9,356 nucleotides of DNA. It comes from an uncultured bacterium (GTDB lineage: Bacteria > Planctomycetota > Phycisphaerae > Phycisphaerales > SM1A02). The DNA is taken from assembly GCA_903867275.1 (NCBI GenBank), contig CAIPQY010000124.1, forward strand, positions 1 through 9,356. Direction: 5' to 3'. Below the pieces are notes generated by a model that was not told the DNA's origin, did no database searches, and saw nothing but the letters and a program-made list of their open reading frames with translations. Every line of letters begins with the position of its first letter. Within the stretch, counting starts at the first letter, position 1. Positions 1-7,683 of the stretch are shown here, one piece after another. The position numbers and the translations under genes are program-made.

Positions 1-936
<936 letters not shown>

Positions 937-939
937 TCG

Positions 940-1347
940 CTACAGGTCACCGGCGTCGATCGGTCGCGTGAGAAAGCCGTGCATGCTGAGCAGCACCAGG
1001 CTCCATGCGACCGGGAACAGCGCGATGCCAACGGCCGAGTAGATGAGGCCGCGGCCCCACTTGTCGCGCTTGCGGCCCACGATCTCGCTGGACACGATGA
1101 CGAACATCACCAGCGCGAACTTGAACGCGATGGCGCCCGGCAGTTCCCACTTGTCGATAATCAGCTTGGCGACCGGATTCAGCTCCAGTCCGCCGCGCCG
1201 CAGGATGTGCCAGGTGAAGATCACGTCCACCGACGACAGCAGCAGCAGCCACACATAGGCGTTCTGGTAACGCATCGGCGGCGCGCTGAGGAACGGCTGC
1301 TCGTCTGGGGAGCCGTTCGAGTCCTCGGGTCGTTGCGAGGGATGCAC
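940..1347 (-). CDS. Small three-helix membrane protein, DUF5658-like
   Basis: This predicts a 135-residue integral membrane protein of unknown function. Three hydrophobic segments lie at about residues 29-47, 71-89 and 100-121, separated by charged loops (RKRDKWGR after helix 2). Helix 1 contains an Asp (SSVDVIFTW) and is followed by the ELNP motif (residues 55-58). This layout resembles the DUF5658 family, recognised by eye only. The start is uncertain. GTG 1347 is chosen because CATACT lies 7 nt upstream and because it leaves a 64-bp divergent gap to the next gene. ATG 1275 (MRYQNAYVW, 111 residues) lies just before helix 1 and is the alternative, but no Shine-Dalgarno precedes it. The frame stays open upstream to base 1455, but that part would overlap the divergent gene. 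The hydrophilic first 24 residues are Asp/Glu/Pro-rich and look like a cytoplasmic tail. Confidence 0.72.
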   Translation of the reverse strand: MHPSQRPEDSNGSPDEQPFLSAPPMRYQNAYVWLLLLSSVDVIFTWHILRRGGLELNPVAKLIIDKWELPGAIAFKFALVMFVIVSSEIVGRKRDKWGRGLIYSAVGIALFPVAWSLVLLSMHGFLTRPIDAGDL

Positions 1348-1354
1348 GGATCGG

Positions 1355-1360
1355 AGTATG
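1355..1360 (-). promoter_or_regulatory. Possible -10 element for the membrane protein gene
   Basis: On the minus strand this reads CATACT, which matches TATAAT at four of six positions. It ends 7 nt before the proposed GTG start at 1347. That is close to the leaderless spacing seen at other genes in this window. The call is weak on its own and mainly supports the start choice. Confidence 0.35.
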
Positions 1361-1399
1361 ACATGCCGTGCGGTCCGAGACGAATCGCCCCGGTGCGGC

Positions 1400-1405
1400 A
1401 ATGAT
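1400..1405 (+). promoter_or_regulatory. Possible -10 element of a leaderless transcript
   Basis: AATGAT matches TATAAT at four of six positions, including the important A2 and T6. It is followed by exactly 6 nt and then ATG 1412, so transcription would start at or near the first base of the start codon. There is no Shine-Dalgarno sequence before this ATG, which agrees with a leaderless mRNA. Confidence 0.45.
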
Positions 1406-1411
1406 CCGGTC

Positions 1412-1873
1412 ATGCACACCGTCACCCACACCGGCGCCGCCCCCGAGGCGGCCAAGCAACATCATGCCGCCGTGATCCACATGGATCACCGATCCGCCCG
1501 CCTGCTCTATCTGGAGGAGGACGCCTGCATCGACGGCGGCTCTTTCGAGATGGACTGGGAAGGCCGCGCCTTCCGGCAGACACCCACGGACGCGCGGCAT
1601 GGATCGGGGCGCACGCATCCCGACACCAGCGCGCTGTTTGCCGCCGTGGCCGAAGCTCTCGCGCGCACCGAGCATGTGGCGCTGGCCGGCCCCGGATCGG
1701 CCAAGCGCGAATTCGTGCAGTGGCTGCTTGAACACCGCCACGAGATCGCCGACCGCATCGAGGCGGTGGAGGATGTGGATCGCGTCACCGACGGCGAACT
1801 GGCCGCGGCGGGACGACGCATGCTGCACGCGCCACCCGGCCGTCGTGTCTGGCCGCGCAATCAGCCAGGCTGA
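1412..1873 (+). CDS. eRF1/Pelota-like 'translational machinery protein' homologue
   Basis: The product is a 153-residue soluble protein. From memory of the family, it resembles small bacterial proteins annotated 'translational machinery protein', which adopt an eRF1/Pelota domain-3-like fold. The matching blocks are AVIHMDHRSARLLYL (residues 20-34), a variable His-rich middle, HVALAGPGSAKREF (88-101) and VEDVDRVTDGELAAAGRR (119-136). The GPGSAK loop followed about 30 residues later by a DG-E/L motif recalls the GPG..K..F and G.GL.E signatures of release-factor domain 3. A ribosome-linked role is therefore suggested but unproven. Only this single domain is present, with no GGQ loop, so it is not itself a release factor. 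ATG 1412 is preferred over ATG 1481, which would cut into the first beta-strand. The frame extends in-frame to ATG 1358, but a promoter-like element lies in between. It is convergent with the oxidase gene (19 bp gap). Confidence 0.72.
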   Translation: MHTVTHTGAAPEAAKQHHAAVIHMDHRSARLLYLEEDACIDGGSFEMDWEGRAFRQTPTDARHGSGRTHPDTSALFAAVAEALARTEHVALAGPGSAKREFVQWLLEHRHEIADRIEAVEDVDRVTDGELAAAGRRMLHAPPGRRVWPRNQPG

Positions 1874-1892
1874 CCCGACCGCGTCGCGTCGA

Positions 1893-3437
1893 TCACTTCT
1901 GGATCTGCACCACGCGCGTCATGCCCGCGGCCATGTGCCACGCGATGTGGCAATGGAAGAACCAGTTGCCGGGGTTCGAGGCGGTCCACTGGATCACCAG
2001 ATCCTCGTGCGGAGGCACCATCACGGTGTCCTTCAGCGGCGGATCGATCAGGTTCAGTTCGCCCGGCTTGCCCAGCACGCGGTACGAGTGCCCGTGCAGG
2101 TGGAAGGGGTGCGACATGCCGGTGGTGTTCGTGAAGATCATGCGGATCTCCTCGTTGTTCGCCAGCGTGATGGGATCGGCCTTGGGATACACCTGGCCGT
2201 TGATGCTCCACATGTAGGGCTGCATCGAACCGCCAGCGTGGATGTGCATCTCCTTCACGCCCTCGGTGGGGAACTTCTCCGGCCGAAGCGCGTGCATCTG
2301 CGGCAGCGTGAGCATGCGCGGGCCCCAGGCGACCGGCGACATCTCCGGCATCGTGTCGGGCGAGCCGGCGTAGTGCAGCACGCCGCGGATCTCGTTGCCG
2401 TCACCGGTGACGCCGCGAATCCACTGCGAACCCGAGCCGTCCGCCTTCAGCAGCAGGTCGTAGCGCTCGCCGCATCCCACCCACAGGTTGTCGACCTCGA
2501 CGGGCTTCAGCGGCATGCCGTCGCTGGCGATCACGGTGAGCGGATGGCCATCCACCTGGAAGCGCAGCGCGTAGGTGGTTGAGGCGTTGATCACGCGCAG
2601 GCGAATCACCTCGCCGCGGCGCACTTCCACCTTCTCCAGTTCAGGGCCGCTGGCCGGATCGAAGCGACCCTTGCCGTTGATCAGGCCGCTCTCGAAGGGA
2701 ACGTCGCCGAAGTCCTCCTTCTTGTCGCCGCCCATCTTCTTGTCACCCATCTTCATGCCGCCCATGCCCTGCTGCTCGCGCATGCCGGGCATGTCCTTCA
2801 TGCCATCACCCATGCCGCCCTGCATGGGCATCTTGCCCATGGCGTCCATGTAGGTGCCGGCGCGCAGGTTGGCCATGATCTTGTCGCCCGGAAGCAGGAA
2901 CCAGTCGGTGAACAGCAGCACCTGATCGCGGTTCACCTGCGCGATGGACTTCGCATCGTCGATGATGAGCGCGCCGAACACGCCATCCGCCTCCTGCTCG
3001 GCCTCGTGCGAGTGGTACCAGTGCGTGCCCGCGGGCTGCGCCTTGAACTGGTACAGGAACTCGCCGCCCGGCGGAATGGCCGGGCCGGTGATGCCGGGCA
3101 CGCCGTCCATGTCGTTGGTGCCGATCTGATGCATGCCGTGCCAGTGCACGGTGGTTGGCACATCCATCTTGTTCACCACCTTCACGCGGATGGTCTCGTT
3201 CTCCTTCGCGTGGATGATGGGGCCGGGCACGGTGCCGTTGATGGTCATCACCGGGCGCGAACGACCATCCGGCGCGGCGGTTGCGCGCTCGATGGTGAAC
3301 AGGATCGGTTCAGGACCGGCCTGCAGCGGAACGGACGACGGCGGCTCGGCGATGGCCAGCGAGGCGATGGCCGAGGCGCAGAGGGCGATCAGGCAGGCTG
3401 AAGCGCGGAACGACGAAGGGATGGCGATGGAACGCAT
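1893..3437 (-). CDS. Secreted three-domain multicopper oxidase with Met-rich insert
   Basis: The 514-residue product begins with a Sec-type signal peptide (RA at 11-12, hydrophobic to about 28, likely cut after AIA near residue 30), so it acts outside the cytoplasm. Three cupredoxin domains follow. All four copper motifs are present: HWHG (98-101), HWYHSH (139-144), HPFHLHGH (443-450) and HCHIAWHMAAGM (495-506). The last supplies the type 1 Cys496 and the axial Met506. Such enzymes oxidise a substrate at the type 1 copper and reduce O2 to water at the trinuclear site. Between domains 1 and 2, residues 188-235 contain 13 methionines in Gly/Lys/Asp-rich sequence. This recalls the Met-rich parts of CueO and CopA/PcoA, so cuprous oxidase or copper tolerance is a reasonable inference. 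A laccase-like role on organic substrates is the alternative. ATG 3437 follows thiC by 21 bp, with TATGCT 6 nt before the ATG. Confidence 0.94.
   Translation of the reverse strand: MRSIAIPSSFRASACLIALCASAIASLAIAEPPSSVPLQAGPEPILFTIERATAAPDGRSRPVMTINGTVPGPIIHAKENETIRVKVVNKMDVPTTVHWHGMHQIGTNDMDGVPGITGPAIPPGGEFLYQFKAQPAGTHWYHSHEAEQEADGVFGALIIDDAKSIAQVNRDQVLLFTDWFLLPGDKIMANLRAGTYMDAMGKMPMQGGMGDGMKDMPGMREQQGMGGMKMGDKKMGGDKKEDFGDVPFESGLINGKGRFDPASGPELEKVEVRRGEVIRLRVINASTTYALRFQVDGHPLTVIASDGMPLKPVEVDNLWVGCGERYDLLLKADGSGSQWIRGVTGDGNEIRGVLHYAGSPDTMPEMSPVAWGPRMLTLPQMHALRPEKFPTEGVKEMHIHAGGSMQPYMWSINGQVYPKADPITLANNEEIRMIFTNTTGMSHPFHLHGHSYRVLGKPGELNLIDPPLKDTVMVPPHEDLVIQWTASNPGNWFFHCHIAWHMAAGMTRVVQIQK
2733..2876 (-). 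other. Methionine-rich insert in the multicopper oxidase
   Basis: This codes residues 188-235 of the oxidase. Methionines fall at 188, 197, 200, 203, 205, 209, 213, 216, 219, 225, 228, 230 and 235, mostly in M-x-x-M, MKM or GMGG-like spacing. The segment has no Cys or His and is rich in Gly, Lys and Asp, so it is probably flexible and exposed. In CueO and CopA-type proteins comparable segments bind Cu(I). That role is inferred here. Confidence 0.75.
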
Positions 3438-3443
3438 CCCGCA

Positions 3444-3449
3444 AGCATA
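3444..3449 (-). promoter_or_regulatory. -10 element (TATGCT) of a probable leaderless oxidase transcript
   Basis: On the minus strand TATGCT (four of six matches to TATAAT) ends exactly 6 nt before ATG 3437, with TGCGGG in between. It lies wholly inside the 21-bp gap after thiC. The gap contains no purine-rich ribosome-binding site close to the ATG. This points to a separate start of transcription at the ATG itself rather than translation from the thiC mRNA alone. Confidence 0.55.
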
Positions 3450-3458
3450 AGGCGCGCC

Positions 3459-5348
<1,890 letters not shown>

Positions 5349-5354
5349 GAAAAA

Positions 5355-5358
5355 CCTT
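5355..5358 (-). promoter_or_regulatory. thiC ribosome-binding site
   Basis: On the minus strand AAGG lies 6 nt before ATG 5348 inside the symmetric stretch AAAAAAGGTTTTTC. The A-run and T-run could fold back weakly over the site. It supports the ATG 5348 start over the upstream ATG 5393. It is the clearest Shine-Dalgarno in this window, fitting a gene with a long riboswitch leader. Confidence 0.55.
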
Positions 5359-5386
5359 TTTTGTGAACGGTCTTGAGCCGTCGCCT

Positions 5387-5406
5387 CTGGCATCGCAGCG
5401 TGCCAG
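5387..5406 (-). promoter_or_regulatory. Hairpin in thiC leader, possible expression platform
   Basis: CTGGCA and TGCCAG form a perfect 6-bp stem with an 8-nt loop, about 30 nt downstream of the TPP aptamer. It is not followed directly by a T-run, so it does not look like an ordinary intrinsic terminator. Just downstream (5380-5385, minus strand GGCGAC) is a segment that could pair with the 5' strand of aptamer helix P1 (GTCGCT, one G-U pair). This would allow a switch between structures. The mechanism is inferred only. Confidence 0.35.
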
Positions 5407-5436
5407 ATGTCGTTTCCAGCGGAAAACCCGCCTGTT

Positions 5437-5524
5437 GTCGCTTCCCTCCGCCGGTTCGAGCCGGATCAGGTTCACGGGTGCTTCTCAGCGAATGCCCCAA
5501 TTTGGCAAGCGCGCCCCGAGCGAC
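5437..5524 (-). ncRNA. TPP riboswitch (THI element) controlling thiC
   Basis: The minus strand holds the conserved TPP aptamer in the expected order. The 5' strand of P1 is GTCGCT (5524-5519), followed by CGGGGCGC of P2, a variable P3 arm, the invariant CTGAGA (5488-5483), then CACCCGTGA and ACCTGATC (5471-5464). The P5 hairpin is CCGG-CTCGAA-CCGG, then GGAGGG, and AGCGAC (5442-5437) closes P1. P1 pairs perfectly over 6 bp. CTGAGA and CCTGATC form the two pockets that bind the pyrimidine and pyrophosphate ends of TPP. The aptamer precedes thiC by 88 nt, which is the classical arrangement. TPP binding would lower ThiC production. Whether control is by transcription termination or by hiding the ribosome site cannot be settled from sequence. 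Confidence 0.96.
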
Positions 5525-5531
5525 GCAGGCC

Positions 5532-5537
5532 ATCATA
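5532..5537 (-). promoter_or_regulatory. -10 box of the thiC promoter
   Basis: On the minus strand TATGAT matches TATAAT at five of six positions. A transcript starting at the usual distance would begin at about 5525-5524, which is the first base of aptamer helix P1. No good -35 hexamer is visible at 16-18 nt upstream (AAGGAT or similar), so the promoter may be weak there or need an activator. Confidence 0.65.
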
Positions 5538-5560
5538 GCGATATCTTTGTGGGCATCCTT

Positions 5561-5595
5561 CCATCATCGAATGTCGTTTCGATGTCCGATGATGG
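5561..5595. repeat. Inverted repeat in the thiC/regulator divergent gap, possible operator
   Basis: CCATCATCG (5561-5569) and CGATGATGG (5587-5595) are perfect 9-bp inverted arms around a 17-bp spacer. A second nested pair, CGAA (5568-5571) and TTCG (5578-5581), lies inside. The repeat sits just upstream of the thiC -35 region (about -36 to -70 from the predicted start) and 84 bp before the Lrp-type gene. Its place between divergent promoters suggests a protein-binding site, perhaps for the adjacent double-Lrp regulator. It has no T-run and is not a terminator. The rest of the 331-bp gap holds the riboswitch, its promoter and leader. Between 5596 and 5679 I see no clear promoter for the regulator gene. 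Confidence 0.5.
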
Positions 5596-5679
5596 TCGTG
5601 CTTCGGTGAAATCTTGTCGCAAATGGGTGTCCGGGACCCGAGCTTGCATCAACACAACCTGCTCACCCCGAGACTTTCC

Positions 5680-6681
5680 ATGCCGATCATGAAACAACCG
5701 CCCGAGGCGTTCCCGCAGAACCTGCCACCGCTCGACGAGGCCGATCACAAGATTATCGACCTGCTGCGCGAGGACGGTCGCATGAGCGGGCGCGACATGG
5801 CGCAGCGATCGGGGCTGTCCGAGGCCAACGTGAGCCGCCGCATGGCGCGACTGGTCGAAGAGGGCTCCGTGCGCATTCTTGGCATGGTGCCCGCCGCGTT
5901 GCTCGGTCTGCACATGCGCACGGTGCTGCTGCTGCACTGCAAGGGCGACCCCACCTCGACCGCGGAGCGTCTGGCGAAGCTGCGCCATGTGCACTGGTGC
6001 GGTTCCGCCTTCGGCGCTTTCGACATCGTGATGTACGCGGTGCTGCGCGACGAGCGGCACCTGATCGACTTCGTGGAGGAGATCTTCGGAAGCGACACCA
6101 ACATCGAGGATCTGGTGATCTGCCCGGTGCTTGAATACTTCTCGCCCGAGTCGGCGCATTCGACGAAGGCCGAAGACGCGAGCAGCGACGCCCAGCTGCA
6201 CCGTCGCAGCGCGTCGATCGACGACGTGGACCGATCGCTGCTGCGCACGCTGCAGGTGAACGGTCGTGCCAGCTTCGCGGAACTCGCCGAAGCAAGCGGC
6301 ATCTCGGCCACCAGCGCCGCCGACCGCTTCCGTCGCCTGCTGGCCGATGGCATCGTGCAGATCCTCACGCTGCCGAGTCCCGCCCGCATCGGCAACCTGG
6401 TGCGCGTCACCGCGTGCATCCGCGTGAAGGGACCGTTCCGGCGGGTGCTTGAACAGGCCGCGAACATGCCCGGGTCGCTGTGGCCCTGCGCCACCGCCGG
6501 CCCGTTCGGCGTGGTGATGGACTTCGCATGCCCGGATGAACAGGCGATGAACGACATGCGTGCGCGAATCATGTCGATTCCCGGCGTGACCGGCGTCAGC
6601 CTGTCGCTGCACCGAAAGGTGCTGCGCGACGACCTGGCATGGGGTCTGGATGGCGCGTCCACGCCCGCATCGGGCGGCTGA
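5680..6681 (+). CDS. Tandem Lrp/AsnC-family transcriptional regulator (two fused modules)
   Basis: The 333-residue product contains two complete Lrp/AsnC units; a usual Lrp protein has one in about 150-165 residues. Unit 1 has a winged helix-turn-helix at residues 16-66 (LDEADHKIIDLLREDGR, with recognition helix SEANVSRRMARLVEEG) and a RAM ligand/oligomer domain at about 77-155. A charged linker spans about 156-178. Unit 2 has a helix-turn-helix at about 179-230 (IDDVDRSLLRTLQVNGR, TSAADRFRRLLADG) and a RAM domain at about 240-312. Single-unit family members sense amino acids and bind DNA as dimers or octamers; this fusion could be an intramolecular dimer. ATG 5680 is chosen because it precedes the first helix by 15 residues and has GAGA upstream. 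ATG 5623 and TTG 5614 in the same frame are alternatives. The gene is divergent from thiC and 33 bp upstream of a racemase/dehydratase, its likely target. Siroheme-decarboxylase (AhbA/AhbB) proteins share the fold but are less likely given the intact HTHs. Confidence 0.88.
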   Translation: MPIMKQPPEAFPQNLPPLDEADHKIIDLLREDGRMSGRDMAQRSGLSEANVSRRMARLVEEGSVRILGMVPAALLGLHMRTVLLLHCKGDPTSTAERLAKLRHVHWCGSAFGAFDIVMYAVLRDERHLIDFVEEIFGSDTNIEDLVICPVLEYFSPESAHSTKAEDASSDAQLHRRSASIDDVDRSLLRTLQVNGRASFAELAEASGISATSAADRFRRLLADGIVQILTLPSPARIGNLVRVTACIRVKGPFRRVLEQAANMPGSLWPCATAGPFGVVMDFACPDEQAMNDMRARIMSIPGVTGVSLSLHRKVLRDDLAWGLDGASTPASGG

Positions 6682-6702
6682 ATCCATCGCCCACCGCGCG
6701 GC

Positions 6703-6708
6703 TACCTT
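6703..6708 (+). promoter_or_regulatory. -10 element (TACCTT) of a probable leaderless racemase/dehydratase transcript
   Basis: TACCTT has the TAnnnT core and is followed by exactly 6 nt (GCCCGC) and ATG 6715. There is no Shine-Dalgarno in the 33-bp gap. The spacing equals that before the oxidase gene, so this gene may have its own promoter besides any read-through from the regulator. Confidence 0.5.
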
Positions 6709-6714
6709 GCCCGC

Positions 6715-7683
6715 ATGCGCGACATCTCGCTGAACGAGGTCCAGGCCGCCGCTGCACGCATTCAGTCCATGGTGCGGCGAACGCCACTGCTTGACGGCGG
6801 CGAGCTTTCGCGTGAGGCCGGCGTGACGGTGCGCCTGAAGATGGAATCGATGCAACGCACCGGCAGCTTCAAGTTGCGCGGAGCAAGCAATGCGGTTGCG
6901 CTGCTTGATGCGGCCATGGGCGAACGCGGCGTGGCCACGCACTCGAGCGGCAATCACGCGCTGGCGCTGGCCACCGCGGCGCGCGCCAAGGGCTACCCGT
7001 GCACGGTGGTGATGCCGAGCGATGCACCGCGATCGAAGCGCGAGGCGGTTGCGGCGGCGGGCGCGCAGATCGTGCCGTGCGAGCCCACCATGCAGTCGCG
7101 GGAGGCGACGCTGGCCGAAGTGGTGGCGCGAACCGGTGCGGCCGTGGTGCCGCCCTTCGACAGCGTGGATGTGGTGAACGGTCAGGGCACCATCGGCCTC
7201 GAGATCGTGCAGGAGTGGCCGGATGTGGACGCGATCGTGGCGCCGATCGGCGGCGGCGGCATGATCGGTGGCATCGCGGTGGCGGCCAAGGGTCTGAAGC
7301 CGAGCGTGGCGGTGGTGGCCGCGGAACCCGCGATGGCCGACGATGCCGCGCGCAGCAAGATGTCCGGCGTGCGACAGCCGCCCACCAATGCACCCACGCT
7401 TGCGGATGGATTGCGTGCCGGCATCGGCGCGATCACGCTGCCGTTGCTGCGCGATCATGTGGACAGCGTGATCACCGTGAGCGAAGCGGAGATCGCGCAG
7501 TGGATGCGCTTCGCCTTCGAGCGCCTGAAGCTGGTGATCGAGCCCAGCGCGGCCGTGGGCGTGGCGGCCATCCGCTCGCCAGCCTTCAAGGCCATGGCCA
7601 AGCAGGCCGGTTGGCGCAATGTGGCCCTGGTGATCTGCGGCGGCAACGTGGACCTGGATCGGCTGCCCTGGCTCAGTCAGTGA
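6715..7683 (+). CDS. Serine racemase / serine-threonine dehydratase (PLP fold type II)
   Basis: The 322-residue cytoplasmic PLP enzyme is a single catalytic domain without the C-terminal ACT domain of biosynthetic IlvA. Lys53 in SFKLRGA forms the Schiff base, SSGNH (77-81) binds substrate carboxylate and includes the Ser matching the second catalytic base of serine racemases, GGGGMIGG (179-186) grips the PLP phosphate, and CGGNVD (308-313) faces the pyridine nitrogen. Glu204, Ala208 and Asp210 in AAEPAMADD match the divalent-cation site of eukaryotic serine racemase (Glu210, Ala214, Asp216 in the human enzyme). This favours a racemase/dehydratase of serine, making D-serine and/or pyruvate, over plain threonine deaminase. 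Catabolic threonine dehydratase (TdcB-like) remains possible. It follows a double-Lrp regulator by 33 bp in the same direction, and its last 11 bp overlap the convergent gene. Confidence 0.92.
   Translation: MRDISLNEVQAAAARIQSMVRRTPLLDGGELSREAGVTVRLKMESMQRTGSFKLRGASNAVALLDAAMGERGVATHSSGNHALALATAARAKGYPCTVVMPSDAPRSKREAVAAAGAQIVPCEPTMQSREATLAEVVARTGAAVVPPFDSVDVVNGQGTIGLEIVQEWPDVDAIVAPIGGGGMIGGIAVAAKGLKPSVAVVAAEPAMADDAARSKMSGVRQPPTNAPTLADGLRAGIGAITLPLLRDHVDSVITVSEAEIAQWMRFAFERLKLVIEPSAAVGVAAIRSPAFKAMAKQAGWRNVALVICGGNVDLDRLPWLSQ

Noticed and set aside
947..1828. Open frame of 293 codons on the minus strand overlapping both small genes.
   Set aside because: No domain is visible. It conflicts with the recognisable eRF1-like protein on the plus strand and the transmembrane protein in another minus frame.
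1599..2582. Open frame of 327 codons on the plus strand, running from the eRF1-like gene into the region opposite the oxidase.
   Set aside because: The translation is His/Arg/Val-rich without domains and is antisense to well-conserved copper motifs of the oxidase.
3438..3458. thiC and the multicopper oxidase as a simple operon.
   Set aside because: They are on the same strand and 21 bp apart, but the gap contains a -10 element 6 nt before the oxidase ATG, and no functional link is known. Read-through is possible but is not needed to explain expression.
5349..5393. ATG 5393 as the thiC start (15 extra residues).
   Set aside because: It lies within the stem-loop of the riboswitch leader and has no Shine-Dalgarno, whereas ATG 5348 has AAGG 6 nt upstream and gives the normal family length.
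5561..5595. The inverted repeat as an intrinsic terminator.
   Set aside because: Neither side is followed by a T-run, the loop is long, and it lies between two divergent starts, where a terminator is not expected.
5614..5679. Longer N-terminus for the Lrp-type regulator from TTG 5614 or ATG 5623.
   Set aside because: The additional 19-22 residues have no family match and no better ribosome site. It cannot be excluded, so the start at 5680 is a preference.
5533..7458. Open frame of 641 codons on the minus strand, opposite the Lrp-type and racemase/dehydratase genes.
   Set aside because: Its product is rich in His, Arg and Ala with no recognisable domain, and it lies antisense to two clearly identified genes. 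Long antisense frames arise from the high-GC codon bias of those genes.
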